NCBI RefSeq assembly: GCF_002214185.1
Contig: NZ_CP022161.1
Location: 10,051,486 to 10,115,485, forward strand
DNA from: Streptomyces capitiformicae
GTDB lineage: Bacteria; Actinomycetota; Actinomycetes; Streptomycetales; Streptomycetaceae
Length of the DNA: 64,000 nucleotides
Reading direction: 5' to 3'
Shown here: one piece after another, positions 26,844 to 35,569 of the stretch
Numbering within the stretch: position 1 is the first letter of the stretch
Layout: each line of letters starts with the position of its first letter
Notes under the pieces: model-generated
The model's input: the letters and a program-made list of their open reading frames with translations, nothing else
Databases searched by the model: none
Told to the model about the DNA's origin: nothing
Made by a program: the position numbers and the translations under genes

Positions 26844-27127
26844 CGGCTCGTCCTCTTCGCCTCGGCCCGGGCGGAACGGCGCCTGTCGGCGGGCAGCACC
26901 TCACACGCTCTGGTCGGACCCGCCAGCAGGTCCAGCGCGCCGATGCCGTAGTGCTCGGCCAGGACATCGACGTCACGCAGGCTCCACGAGACGGCACCCG
27001 ACTGTCTGCGCGACACCTGTGTCTGCGTCAGTCCCAGCACCCCCGCAACCGACCGCTGCGAGTCACCCGTCACCTGCATCAACGCGGCCACCGTCAGCCG
27101 CAACGACTCCTCCAAGGCCAATCCCAT
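26840..27127 (-). CDS. XRE-type helix-turn-helix regulator heading the Tap/Tpg-like operon
   Basis: ATG 27127 (GGGGG two bases upstream) gives about 95 residues; an ATG at 27166 is possible but has no ribosome site. The HTH reads VTGDSQRSVAGVLGLTQTQVSRRQSGAVSWSLRDVDVLAEHYG, the lambda-repressor-like fold that ends with the length-setting helix. Its stop overlaps the next start (ATGA-type), so it is coupled to the Tap-like gene. It probably represses its own operon, perhaps through the short inverted repeat at 27169-27183. Confidence 0.75.
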   Translation of the reverse strand: MGLALEESLRLTVAALMQVTGDSQRSVAGVLGLTQTQVSRRQSGAVSWSLRDVDVLAEHYGIGALDLLAGPTRACEVLPADRRRSARAEAKRTSR

Positions 27128-27168
27128 ACCCCCAGTGTACCCGATTCGATGCAACTTTCGCATCATGA

Positions 27169-27183
27169 ATAGTTAATTGCTAT
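27169..27183. promoter_or_regulatory. Possible operator upstream of the XRE gene
   Basis: ATAG-ttaattg-CTAT, a 4-bp-arm inverted repeat in an A+T-rich patch that stands out from the GC-rich surroundings, lies about 45 bp before the chosen start. Its position and symmetry fit an autoregulatory site; the arms are too short for certainty. Confidence 0.3.
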
Positions 27184-27276
27184 CAGCGATGCATAGAGGC
27201 TTCACCTGCTCGGAGCCGAGGGCCCTCGCTATGGCGGTCTCTCACCCGGGCCGACAGGTCAGCGATGAGGACCGCT

Positions 27277-27660
27277 TTACTCACGCGGAATCCGGCGGGC
27301 CGCGCGCCGGGCGTCCCGCCTCGCCTGGCGGGCCTCTTCAACCGCCCGATCGGACAGGCACCGCGGGCACACGAGGTCCAGGACACGGCGGCGCAGGGCC
27401 CGGCGCAGCCGGGGCCCGGGAGGCAGCGGCCACCCACGGCAGTGACGGTGCACCGTACGCGTGCGGGTGCCCAAGAGTGCAGCGACCACGGAGGCGTTGC
27501 CGGCGTAGGCGGCCAGGAGGAATGCCATCTGGGCCTGGTGGCCGGCCGGGAACCGCGCGGCGGACTCGGCCTGCTCCTCCGGGTGGAAGAAGGCGTCGTG
27601 GCGCTCGCAGCGCGGCGCCTTCCTGCTGTTCCGGGCGATGCCCGGCGCGCTGATGTTCAT
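27277..27660 (-). CDS. Small basic protein, unrecognised
   Basis: ATG 27660 opens a frame of about 127 residues (MNISAPGIARNSRKAPRCER...). The middle, AQMAFLLAAYAGNASVVAALLGTRTRTVHRHCRGW, could form a helix-turn-helix, and the C-terminus is strongly Arg-rich with CPRC and nearby Ala/Arg helices, suggesting nucleic-acid binding. The upstream extension of the frame has no start evidence. It lies next to the Tap/Tpg-like operon on the same strand and may belong to the same accessory block. Coding status is moderately supported. Confidence 0.4.
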   Translation of the reverse strand: MNISAPGIARNSRKAPRCERHDAFFHPEEQAESAARFPAGHQAQMAFLLAAYAGNASVVAALLGTRTRTVHRHCRGWPLPPGPRLRRALRRRVLDLVCPRCLSDRAVEEARQARRDARRAARRIPRE

Positions 27661-28135
27661 GACTTCAGGAGCCTGCCCGGGGCCGCCTGTGGACAGCGGA
27701 CGGCCTGGAAGCCTACTGCAGTTGGCGGACCACGCCGCCCAAGTCCACCCCCTCCCGCCCGCCGTCGTCTTGCGCGGGTAGCGCGTTGGGCCTGTCCGCG
27801 GCACCGCTTCAGTCGGCGCCCCGGTTGCGGAGGACGCCGCATACGCCACGCTCTCCCGCGTTCCGCCAACGGGCGGGAAGGAATAGCGGCTTCCAAGGGG
27901 ATGTCAGCCCACGGACCAGGCTGATGTCCTTCCGCGCTTCTACTACGTGTTCGCCCGCGCCAACAGCTCCCGTTGAAGTTTCCCCGTGATCTTGGACACT
28001 CGTTCGTTATGCCGCGAGGGCGTGTTGGTGCCGCTGTCTGGTCTCGGCCGGTGTGGAACCGGAAGGCCCTCACCTGTTCAAGATCCCTCAGCCGAGACCT
28101 GGCTCACCCGTCCACAACCTCCCGGGACAGAACAG
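27661..28135. other. Non-coding stretch between accessory block and IclR gene
   Basis: About 475 bp with no supported gene. Frames crossing it are low-quality and Arg-rich. A reverse-strand piece reading VSKITGKLQRELLARANT then stops (near 27960) looks like the tail of a lost gene. Confidence 0.4.
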
Positions 28136-28843
28136 CTAGCGCGTGACCGCTGCTGGGCCGGCCGCCCCGACCAGCTGCGTTGCGGCTGTTCTGGCGGCCT
28201 CCGTCACCAGGTGGGGCACCTGTTCGTCGACGAGTTTCAGGCCGAGTTGCACCACTCCCAGGCTCGCGGTGGACCAGTCCGAGACCCGGATGGGGGCGGC
28301 GATGCCGATCGCGCCCTCCTGGATCGAGCCCAGGCTGACGGCGTAGCCCTGACGGCGTGCCTCGCGGACGGCGTCGGTGTCCTCGGCGCTGTCCGGCCTG
28401 CCGGCGAGGATGGCGATTCCGTCCGCGCCGATGGTCAGGTCGTGCCGGGCGCCTTCCCGCATGGCCAGGTGCATGGTCGAGTTCGGTGGTTCCGCCGTGA
28501 GCAGGATCAGGGCCTGGTCGCCGTCGGCCACGCTCAGCAGCGCCGTGCTGTTGGTCCGCTCGCTGAGCCGTCGCAGAATCGGCAGCACGGTGGCCTGCAG
28601 TCGTGGTTTGAGCTGCCCGGCGAGTTCGGCCACGCCGAATCCGAGGATGTATCTCGTGCCGATACGGGCGACGAGACTGTGCGCCTCCAGGGTGCGCAGA
28701 AGACGGTAGACGGCCGCTCGGGCGATGCTCAGCTGCTCGGCGAGCTCCGCCGCCGTGAGGCCGTCGGCGTTTCGGGCGAGCAGTGACAACACCGTCAGCC
28801 CGCGGTCAAGAGTCAGGGACGTTTCCCCGCCGGTCGCCGCCAC
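28136..28843 (-). CDS. IclR-family transcriptional regulator
   Basis: A 235-residue product from 28843. Residues 8-70 form the winged helix-turn-helix ([44 protein letters not shown]). Residues 80-230 form the IclR effector domain, including STMHLAMREGARHDLTIGADGIAILAGRP and SLGSIQEGAIGIAAPIRV. It is divergent from the aldehyde dehydrogenase gene across about 140 bp and probably represses it in response to an aromatic or aldehyde-related metabolite; the ligand cannot be read from sequence. Confidence 0.88.
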   Translation of the reverse strand: MAATGGETSLTLDRGLTVLSLLARNADGLTAAELAEQLSIARAAVYRLLRTLEAHSLVARIGTRYILGFGVAELAGQLKPRLQATVLPILRRLSERTNSTALLSVADGDQALILLTAEPPNSTMHLAMREGARHDLTIGADGIAILAGRPDSAEDTDAVREARRQGYAVSLGSIQEGAIGIAAPIRVSDWSTASLGVVQLGLKLVDEQVPHLVTEAARTAATQLVGAAGPAAVTR

Positions 28844-28920
28844 GTTCGTCTCTCGCCTCCTGCCTTTCCGTGCCGCACATCATGTCACGGCGGTCAGAAC
28901 GCTCGTATGCCGCCGCCCCC

Positions 28921-28950
28921 TTGACCCGGCGTCACCCTTATCCCTATGGT
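28921..28950 (+). promoter_or_regulatory. Probable promoter of the aldehyde dehydrogenase operon
   Basis: TTGACC (28921-28926), an 18-bp spacer and TATGGT (28945-28950) lie 37 bp before the ATG at 28987 in the IclR/ALDH divergent region. The following A+T-richer stretch (TTTCAAATATCG, AACGGTAATCG) is a plausible place for IclR binding. Confidence 0.5.
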
Positions 28951-28986
28951 TTCAAATATCGTCCACATAGAACGGTAATCGTACTC

Positions 28987-30486
28987 ATGCTAGCACGCGC
29001 AGAGGCCGAACGGCTGGTCAGCACGGTTCCGACGGAGCCCTACTTCGCCGGACGATGGGACAGCAGTCAGAGCATCGACACCTTCGACGTGATCGACCCG
29101 GTGACCGAGCGGCGGCTCACGTCCGTGGCCGCGGCAGGGGCCCGGGAGGTGGACAAGGCCGTTTCCCACGCCCGGTCCGCCCTGGACGAGGGGGTGTGGG
29201 GGAGGACGGACGGAAGCGACAGGGCGCGACTTCTGCACCGCCTGGCCGATCTGATCGAGGCGCGGAGCGAGGAGTTCGCGATCCTGGAGTCGCTGGACAT
29301 CGGCAAGCCCGGCTTCGAGCCGCGAGCCATCGACCTGCCCCAGGCGATCCAGACCTTCCGCTACTTCGCCGGCTGGGCCGACAAGCTGGAGGGCCGCTCC
29401 GTCCCCACGTCCGCGTACATGGGCCGCCCCACGCACAGCTACACCGTGCGCGAACCGGTCGGAGTCGTCGCGGCCATCACCCCCTGGAACTCCCCGACCA
29501 TGATCGGGGCGTGGAAGATCGCGCCCGCGCTCGCCGCGGGCTGTGCCGTCGTCCTGAAGCCTCCGGAGGACGCACCCCTCACCTCCCTTCTCCTCGCGTC
29601 GCTGGCCGAGGAAGCCGGGTTCCCGGCCGGGGCGTTCAGTGTGCTGCCCGGGCTCGGAGCCGTGACGGGCCAGGCGCTCATCGATCACGCCGGGGTGGAC
29701 AAGATCTCGTTCACCGGAAGCCCCGAGACGGGATACAAGGTGGCCGTGGCGGCCGCGAAGGGATTCCGCCGTACGACGCTGGAACTCGGCGGCAAGAGCC
29801 CCCAGATCGTCTTCGGGGACGCGGACCTGGACGAAGCGGCGCAGGGAGTGGCGGTCGGTATCTTCGCCAACCAGGGCGAGGTGTGTGCCGCGGGCAGCCG
29901 GATCCTCGTCGCCCGTTCCGTGTACGACGAGTTCGTCGAACGGCTGGTGGCGCGGGCGCGCGACATCAAGGTCGGCGATCCGTTCGACGAAGGCACCACG
30001 ATGGGCGCGCTGATCAACGCACGGCAGTTGGAGCGCGTTTCCGGTTACATCGCGGCTGGAGTCGACGAGGGCGCCCGCCTGGTCACCGGGGGCGGCCGAC
30101 CGGAGGGTAAGGGTTTCTTCATCGAACCGACGCTGTTCGCCGAGGTCGACAACACCATGACGATCGCCCGGCGGGAGATCTTCGGTCCCGTGGGCGCCAT
30201 CATCCCCTTCGACGCGGAGTCCGACGCGATAGCGACGGCCAACGACAGCGACTACGCGCTGGCCGCCACCTTGTGGACCTCCGATGTCAGCAGGGCACAC
30301 GAGGCCGCTCGCCGGGTGAAGGCCGGAGCGGTCGCGATCAACGGCTGGGCGCCGCTCGACCCCCGCCTGCCGTGGGGCGGTTCCAGGCTCAGCGGCCAGG
30401 GACGGGAACTGGGCTGGGCCGGTATCGAGGCGAACACCGAGGAGAAGACGGTCACCGCCGTCCTCTCGTACACACCGGCCAAGTGA
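28987..30486 (+). CDS. NAD(P)-dependent aldehyde dehydrogenase
   Basis: A 499-residue product; ATG 28987 is chosen because it gives the standard family length and starts just after the promoter. Family motifs are present: ITPWNSP, LKPPEDAPLTSLLLA, FTGSPETGYKVA (NAD site), catalytic Glu266 in LELGGKSPQIVF, and nucleophile Cys300 in NQGEVCAAGSR. The C-terminus INGWAPLDPRLPWGGSRLSGQGRELG is typical. It oxidises an aldehyde to the acid; members with this sequence style act on aromatic or betaine-type aldehydes, but the substrate is open. It is followed 60 bp on by a WrbA-type flavoprotein gene, probably in one operon. Confidence 0.92.
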   Translation: MLARAEAERLVSTVPTEPYFAGRWDSSQSIDTFDVIDPVTERRLTSVAAAGAREVDKAVSHARSALDEGVWGRTDGSDRARLLHRLADLIEARSEEFAILESLDIGKPGFEPRAIDLPQAIQTFRYFAGWADKLEGRSVPTSAYMGRPTHSYTVREPVGVVAAITPWNSPTMIGAWKIAPALAAGCAVVLKPPEDAPLTSLLLASLAEEAGFPAGAFSVLPGLGAVTGQALIDHAGVDKISFTGSPETGYKVAVAAAKGFRRTTLELGGKSPQIVFGDADLDEAAQGVAVGIFANQGEVCAAGSRILVARSVYDEFVERLVARARDIKVGDPFDEGTTMGALINARQLERVSGYIAAGVDEGARLVTGGGRPEGKGFFIEPTLFAEVDNTMTIARREIFGPVGAIIPFDAESDAIATANDSDYALAATLWTSDVSRAHEAARRVKAGAVAINGWAPLDPRLPWGGSRLSGQGRELGWAGIEANTEEKTVTAVLSYTPAK

Positions 30487-30546
30487 ACAGGCGCCCCTGG
30501 GCGCCGTCGTCATGATCGAACATCAGGGCTTTGGAAGGGGTTTTCC

Positions 30547-31182
30547 GTGTCAGCACATGTGTTGGTCGTCTACTACAGCGCCACCGGGTCCGTGCACCGG
30601 CTCGCGCAGGCGGTGACCGAAGGAGCGGAATCGGCAGGCGCCGAGGTACGGCTGCGCAGGGCCGCCGAACTCGCCCCCGCCGAGGCGATAGCCTCTAATC
30701 CGGACTGGGCCAGGCATCACCAGGAGACGGAATCGACCGTCGAGGTGGTCGAACTCGCCGACCTGGAGTGGGCCGACGGATACGCCTTCGGCACACCGAC
30801 GCGTTACGGCGCGCCGGCGGCGCAGCTGAAGCAGTTCATCGACTCCGCCGGGAGCCTCTGGCACGAAGGGAAGCTGTCGGACAAACCGGTGACGACGTTC
30901 GTCTCCTCGGCGGAGCAGCACGGCGGCCAGGAGTCGACGATCCTGTCCCTGAACAATGTCTTCTACCACTGGGGCGCGGTCATCGTCCCCCTCGGCTACA
31001 CCGACGACATCGTCTACGCGGCAGGTGGCAACCCGTACGGGACGTCATGGCCCGCCGGCTTCCCCTCGACACCCCCGGACGAGGTCACACTGGACTGCGC
31101 CCGCTTCCAGGGAGCCCGGTTGGCGCGGTTCGCGGCACTGCTCGCGGCGGAGAGGGCACAGGCGTCCGCCGCACAGGGCTGA
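30547..31182 (+). CDS. WrbA-type NAD(P)H:quinone oxidoreductase (flavodoxin fold)
   Basis: A 211-residue product starting at GTG 30547 (GGAAGGGG 7 nt upstream). The N-terminus VLVVYYSATGSVHRLAQAV is the FMN phosphate loop of the flavodoxin fold. ADGYAFGTPTRYGAPAAQLKQFIDSAG and SSAEQHGGQESTILSLNNVFYHWGAVIVPLGY match the WrbA family, which reduces quinones by two electrons. Downstream of an aldehyde dehydrogenase it may handle quinone products or redox stress from the same substrate. Confidence 0.9.
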   Translation: MSAHVLVVYYSATGSVHRLAQAVTEGAESAGAEVRLRRAAELAPAEAIASNPDWARHHQETESTVEVVELADLEWADGYAFGTPTRYGAPAAQLKQFIDSAGSLWHEGKLSDKPVTTFVSSAEQHGGQESTILSLNNVFYHWGAVIVPLGYTDDIVYAAGGNPYGTSWPAGFPSTPPDEVTLDCARFQGARLARFAALLAAERAQASAAQG

Positions 31183-31261
31183 GCGGGCGGGCCGAGGACG
31201 CCTCGAGGGAAGATCGTGATCCTCCCGACTCGCCGCAACGCCGGCAACTACTGTTGCGAGC

Positions 31262-31909
31262 ATGGTCGAACACGATGCCCTCAGTGCCACCCGCGACGCC
31301 TACGACGATGTTGCCCCCACGTACGCGCAGATGTTCCGCGACACGTTGCGCGACAGGCCCCTGGACCGCGCGATCCTGGCTGCCTTCGCCGAGGTCGTAC
31401 GCGAGAACGGGAACGGGCGGGTCGCGGACGTGGGGTGCGGACCCGGTTATGTCACCGCTCATCTGCACGAGCTGGGCCTGGCGGCATTCGGTCTCGACGC
31501 CTCTCCCGCGATGATAGAGCTGGCTCGGCAGGCCTATCCGGACCTGCGGTTCGACGTGGGCTCCATGGCCGCTTTGGACATCGCCGACGGCGTGCTGGGC
31601 GGCGTCCTCTCGCGCTGGTCCATCATCCACACTCCGCCGCGGGAACTCCCCGCCATACTGACGGAGTTCCACCGTGTGCTGGCGCCCGAAGGCAGTCTCC
31701 TGATCGGCTTCTCGGCGAGCGAGGGCCCGTCCCACCCGACACAGGGCTTCGATCACACCGTCGCGCCCGCTTATCGGTGGTGGCCCGATCACCTCGCCGC
31801 GATGCTGCGCGAGTGCGGGTTGGAGGAGGTGGCCCGGATGGTTCGCGAGCCTCAGCCGACCGACCCGCGGCAGTTCCAGGAGGTGCACCTGCTCGCCCGC
31901 AAGGCGTAG
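31262..31909 (+). CDS. SAM-dependent methyltransferase
   Basis: A 215-residue product from ATG 31262. The class I methyltransferase fold is clear: motif I VADVGCGPGYVTAHLHELG, Asp in FGLDASPAMIELARQAYPDL, motif II/III region LGGVLSRWSIIHTPPRELP, and VLAPEGSLLIGFSA. It resembles the UbiE/Methyltransf_11-25 group; the substrate is unknown. It lies 79 bp after the WrbA-type gene on the same strand. Confidence 0.87.
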   Translation: MVEHDALSATRDAYDDVAPTYAQMFRDTLRDRPLDRAILAAFAEVVRENGNGRVADVGCGPGYVTAHLHELGLAAFGLDASPAMIELARQAYPDLRFDVGSMAALDIADGVLGGVLSRWSIIHTPPRELPAILTEFHRVLAPEGSLLIGFSASEGPSHPTQGFDHTVAPAYRWWPDHLAAMLRECGLEEVARMVREPQPTDPRQFQEVHLLARKA

Positions 31910-32382
31910 ACGGCGCCTCATGATCGGGCGACCACCGCACGCACGCCCGGCAGCACCGCGCCGACGGGAAACTCGGAGGCTCCCTGGGAAGCCTGAACCG
32001 CAAGATCCAATCCCGCCGGGGCGGCCGGCACTTGATCGGCGCCCGCCTCGACACGCCTGCGCCGCCTGGGAGCCCCAGGGGGCGAAGCTGGGTCTTGGGC
32101 CCGCGCGTCGGCGGAACTGCTCCGAGCACTGGGCGTCACCGTGTACGACCCGGACATCGTCATCGCCCGCGTGCTCCTGCTCGTGCAGCCCGTGGTGGCG
32201 TCGGGGGTAAGCGCTTGTCGGCTACCGGGGGCGTGGCCCTGGACGCCCTCGTCCTGAACGGATGGCCGCCAACCTCGTGGACGACGGCCCGGGGCATCTG
32301 GGCCGCCGCCCCTGATCTGGCGTTCCAGCGCTTTCACCGCCTGCCAGGGTGGGTGTGGGGCAGTGGCACCTCTCGAGCGGGG
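31910..32382. other. Region without a convincing gene
   Basis: About 470 bp between the methyltransferase and the convergent histidine kinase. A forward frame around 32115-32200 reads AELLRALGVTVYDPDIVIAR, which could be a decayed gene piece, but no start, stop or family supports it. Confidence 0.4.
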
Positions 32383-33501
32383 TCAGTCCGTGTCGAGGGG
32401 AATGCGCAGCCGTACCCGGTAGCCGCCCTCCGCGGTCGGGCCCGCCTCCAGGACGCCGCGCAGGATGTCGGCCCGTTCCCGCAGACCGACCAGGCCCTGC
32501 TGTGAACCGGGCAGGGCAAGGGAGGGACGCGTGGGCGCGGTGTTGGTGACGGTCACTCCCACGGTGTCGCCGTCCTGCCACAGCTCGGCGCGGGCCGAGG
32601 CGCCGGGAGCATGCTTGCGGACATTGGTCAGCGCTTCCTGGACCGTACGGTAGACGGCCCGCTGGGCGGGTGTGCTCACCGTGGGCGGAAGCTCACCCGT
32701 GAGCTGTGCGTGAGTGCCGCTTGTTTCCACGAGTTTGCGCAGGTCGGCCAGGGTGGGCTGAGGAGTCAGCTCGGTGGCGTTGCCGCCGGAGGCGCGCAGC
32801 AGGGTGACCATGGTGCGCAGTTCGTCGAGTGTGGTGACGCTCAGCGAACGGATCGTGCGGGCGGCCTCTTTGGCGTTCGCATCCTTGGTGGCGACCTGCA
32901 GGGCTCCGGCCTGTACGGCGATCAGGCTGACCTGGTGGGAGACCACGTCGTGCATCTCGCGGGCCAGCTGGGCGCGTTCGCGGGCGAGCACGGCCTGGGC
33001 GTGCAGGGTCCGCTCGTGTTCCCTGGCCTCCTCGATCTCCTCCAGGCGTCGCGCCAAGTCCCGATGCGCCTGGAGGAGTTGACCGAACAGGACCGGGGCG
33101 GAAGAGGTCGCCAGGCTGTACACCAGGGCGACCAGCGTCATGGTCCGACCGACCTCGGCGACGCTGACCAAGGGCCACGGAATGCTGCTCGCGAAGGCGG
33201 ACAGGGCGACGCACCCCGCGAGGAGAGGGCGGTTGCGGGAGCGTTCGGCCAGAGTGAACAGGGCCACGAGCGGAGCGACGGCGACAGGCTGCGTCAGCGC
33301 GGCCGGCAGGGTGAGCAGGAAGACGCCGAGCGGGAATCTGCGCCGGAAGGCGAGCGCCGCGCAGCCGAGCGCGGCCACCGCGATGCCGAGAGGTGTGTCG
33401 TCCCACAAATTCAGTGACAGGTCCACGGCTGCCACCGCCACCAGGACGACGTCGACGACCGGTGCGGGCACACGCTGCCACAGTGCGCGTTCGCGATTCA
33501 T
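32383..33501 (-). CDS. Sensor histidine kinase (HisKA_3 type)
   Basis: A 372-residue product whose start overlaps the response-regulator stop by four bases. The first 150 residues hold about five hydrophobic membrane segments (VVDVVLVAVAAVDLSLNLW, IAVAALGCAALAF, VFLLTLPAALTQP and others). A coiled-coil linker leads to the dimerisation/phosphoacceptor helix ERAQLAREMHDVVSHQVSLI, with His the likely phosphorylation site. The HATPase region shows RTVQEALTNVRKHAPGA (N box) and QQGLVGLRERADILRG (G box). With the adjacent NarL-type regulator it forms a two-component system; the signal is unknown. Confidence 0.92.
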   Translation of the reverse strand: MNRERALWQRVPAPVVDVVLVAVAAVDLSLNLWDDTPLGIAVAALGCAALAFRRRFPLGVFLLTLPAALTQPVAVAPLVALFTLAERSRNRPLLAGCVALSAFASSIPWPLVSVAEVGRTMTLVALVYSLATSSAPVLFGQLLQAHRDLARRLEEIEEAREHERTLHAQAVLARERAQLAREMHDVVSHQVSLIAVQAGALQVATKDANAKEAARTIRSLSVTTLDELRTMVTLLRASGGNATELTPQPTLADLRKLVETSGTHAQLTGELPPTVSTPAQRAVYRTVQEALTNVRKHAPGASARAELWQDGDTVGVTVTNTAPTRPSLALPGSQQGLVGLRERADILRGVLEAGPTAEGGYRVRLRIPLDTD

Positions 33502-34169
33502 TCTGCGGCCTCGTGGTCCGGGCGCGCGTCGAGCAGCCCGGCCCGCTGCGCGAGCAGCGCGGCCTGCACCCGGCTCGTCACCCGAAGCTTGGTGAGGATG
33601 GCGCTGACGTGGTCCTTGACCGTGCCGGCACCCAGGTGGATGCGGGCCCCGATGTCGGCGTTCGACATCCCCTCCGCCACCAGGACGAGGACGTCACGCT
33701 CGCGGGCGGTCAACAGCCGCACCCGGACCGCCTCCTCGTCGACGGCGGCCTCGGTGCCGGGATGACTGTGCAGCAGCGTCCGCGACGCCTTGGGGGACAG
33801 CACCACGCCGCCCGCGGCGAGCGTGCGCACCAGCTGGGCCAACTGCTCCGGCTCGGTGTCCTTGAGCAGGAAGCCCGCCGCCCCCGAGTGCAGCGCGGTC
33901 AGGACGTACTCGTCGGCGTCGAACGTGGTCAGCATCGCCACGACCGGCGCGTCCGGCATCGTCCGCAGCTCGCGCAGGACGGTCAGCCCGTCGACGTCCG
34001 GCATCCGTATGTCCAGCAGCACCACGTCGGGCCGCTCCCGGCGGACGGTCTCGACGGCGTCGCCGCCGCTCGCGGTCGCGACGACCTCGATGTCCTCGGA
34101 CGCGCCGAGGATGAGTCCGAATCCTGACCGGACCAGGGCCTCGTCGTCCACCACCACTACCCGGATCAC
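33498..34169 (-). CDS. NarL/FixJ-type response regulator
   Basis: A 223-residue product starting at GTG 34169. The receiver domain has acidic pair VVVDDEALVR, phosphoacceptor Asp in VVLLDIRMPDVDGL, Thr in MLTTFDADEY and Lys in FLLKDTEPEQ. The C-terminal LuxR helix-turn-helix reads LTARERDVLVLVAEGMSNADIGARIHLGAGTVKDHVSAIL. It overlaps the kinase gene and is its cognate regulator. Unlike the decayed regulator at 14046-14680, this copy is complete. Confidence 0.93.
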   Translation of the reverse strand: MIRVVVVDDEALVRSGFGLILGASEDIEVVATASGGDAVETVRRERPDVVLLDIRMPDVDGLTVLRELRTMPDAPVVAMLTTFDADEYVLTALHSGAAGFLLKDTEPEQLAQLVRTLAAGGVVLSPKASRTLLHSHPGTEAAVDEEAVRVRLLTARERDVLVLVAEGMSNADIGARIHLGAGTVKDHVSAILTKLRVTSRVQAALLAQRAGLLDARPDHEAAE

Positions 34170-34279
34170 GTGCGTTCCGCCTCACCTTCGTCCATGCCTT
34201 CACGCCCTTGGCTCGACCTTAAGGTCCCGGAGAGCCACCCTGCCCCGACAGGTCGCGGCTCCAGCCACACGGCGGGGTA

Positions 34280-34515
34280 TCACCCGCCGGTCGGCAGGGC
34301 CGTCCCAGGCGTCAGCCGATACTCGCCGGCTCTCCCGTTTCCCAGGCCGATGGTCATGACACAGTCCGCGGCCGCCTCGGACTTGGCGCCGTCGCCGAAC
34401 GTGCCGAAGGCGGTGCCGCAGGCGAGAACGCCCGCGGCGATCAGTGCCAGCGGAGCCCCACCACCAAGCCGAGCCCGCGCCTGCGGTGCCGGGCGGCCTG
34501 CTGTCGTGCCGTCAT
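34280..34515 (-). pseudogene. Small frameshifted membrane/lipoprotein-like ORF
   Basis: Reverse-strand ATG 34515 begins MTARQQAARHRRRGLGLVVG; a one-base shift then yields APLALIAAGVLACGTAFGTF and a short polar tail ending in GTALPTGG at 34280. Joined, this would be a small protein with a signal- or membrane-helix and a lipobox-like LAC. In the actual frame it stops after 24 codons. It lies upstream of the response regulator in the 34170-34552 gap. Either a decayed gene or one sequencing error. Confidence 0.4.
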
Positions 34516-34552
34516 TGCTCGTCCGTTCCGGAAGATCGAGCCGGCGTCTCCC

Positions 34553-35569
34553 TCAGTGGCCGTCGATGGGCCGGAGGTTGCCGTGCTTCACGCGATCTTC
34601 ACAGGAACGGTCAGCGTCTGATCGCGGGGGCGACGGGTGCGCCCCGTGCCGGTCGAGGACAAGGCGAGCCGTACGGGCCATGGCCTCGTCGACCATCTCC
34701 CCTCGGAACGTCACAGCGCCCGTCCCGTCCCGCTGGGCCGTCTCGACCGCCGCGATCAGGTCCGCGCAGCGGGCGAGTTCGGCGGGGCTGGGAGCGAACA
34801 CCTCGTTGATCACGGGGACGTGGGAGGGATGGATCGCCATCATCCCCTCGTAGCCGAGGGAGCGGTTCTGCTCGGCGAAGGCGCGCAGCCCCGCCAGGTC
34901 GCCGATACGCGTCCACAGTCCGCCGACCGGGCACGGCACTCCGGCTGCCCTGACGTCCAGCAGAACCCGGGAGCGCAGTGCCACCGTTTCGGTTCCCTCA
35001 GGGGACCAGCGGTAGCCGACGGCACGTTCCACATCGCCACCGGGGGCGGTGAGAGCGCCCAGGTAGGCGATGCGCGAGGCGGCTCGCGCGATGTCGTAGG
35101 CCTCGCGCAGGCCACGGGCCGTCTCCAGCAGGGGCACCAGGGCGACCCGTCCCGGCGACAGGCCTTGCTCCTGTTCGCACCAGGTCAGCAGCCGGTCGGC
35201 GAGCTTCACGTCCTGGGCGGAGCGGACCTTGGGGAGCACGATGCCGGCGAGCCCGGGCCGTACGACCGCGCGCAGTTCCTCGGCCCCCGCCCAGCCGTCC
35301 AGCGGGTTGACACGGACGAACAGTGCCATCCGTCCCACGTGATCGGCCCGCGCGATGGCGTCGGCCACCTGTGCACGGGCGGCGCGCTTGCCCGAGGCGG
35401 GCACCGCGTCCTCCAGGTCGAGGACGGCCGCATCGGCGCCTGCCGCCCGCGCCTTGGGCAACCAGTCGGTTCTGGTGCCCGGGACGAAGAGCAGGGAGCG
35501 CAGCGGGGGCCGGTCGCGCGCTCCCGCGTCGCCCCCGGGAGAGCTCTGCGCAGACGCCTCAGATGACAT
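34553..35569 (-). CDS. HpcH/HpaI-CitE-type CoA-ester lyase
   Basis: ATG 35569 gives about 338 residues and overlaps the CoA-transferase stop by 11 bp, so both are coupled. The sequence LRSLLFVPGTRTDWLPKARA, VLDLEDAVPASGKRAAR, LFVRVNPLDG, IVLPKVRSAQDV and GYEGMMAIHPSHVPVINEVFAPS is the TIM-barrel of the citrate-lyase-beta/malyl-CoA lyase family, with metal-binding Glu and Asp in LDLEDAV and the C-terminal lid. Such enzymes cleave malyl-CoA, citramalyl-CoA or similar into acetyl-CoA plus a 2-oxoacid. Paired with a family III CoA-transferase it would split the CoA ester the transferase makes. Confidence 0.88.
   Translation of the reverse strand: MSSEASAQSSPGGDAGARDRPPLRSLLFVPGTRTDWLPKARAAGADAAVLDLEDAVPASGKRAARAQVADAIARADHVGRMALFVRVNPLDGWAGAEELRAVVRPGLAGIVLPKVRSAQDVKLADRLLTWCEQEQGLSPGRVALVPLLETARGLREAYDIARAASRIAYLGALTAPGGDVERAVGYRWSPEGTETVALRSRVLLDVRAAGVPCPVGGLWTRIGDLAGLRAFAEQNRSLGYEGMMAIHPSHVPVINEVFAPSPAELARCADLIAAVETAQRDGTGAVTFRGEMVDEAMARTARLVLDRHGAHPSPPRSDADRSCEDRVKHGNLRPIDGH

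Noticed and set aside
32032..32505. Forward frame in the gap before the histidine kinase
   Set aside because: Runs antisense into the kinase gene, is Pro/Arg-rich and matches no family.
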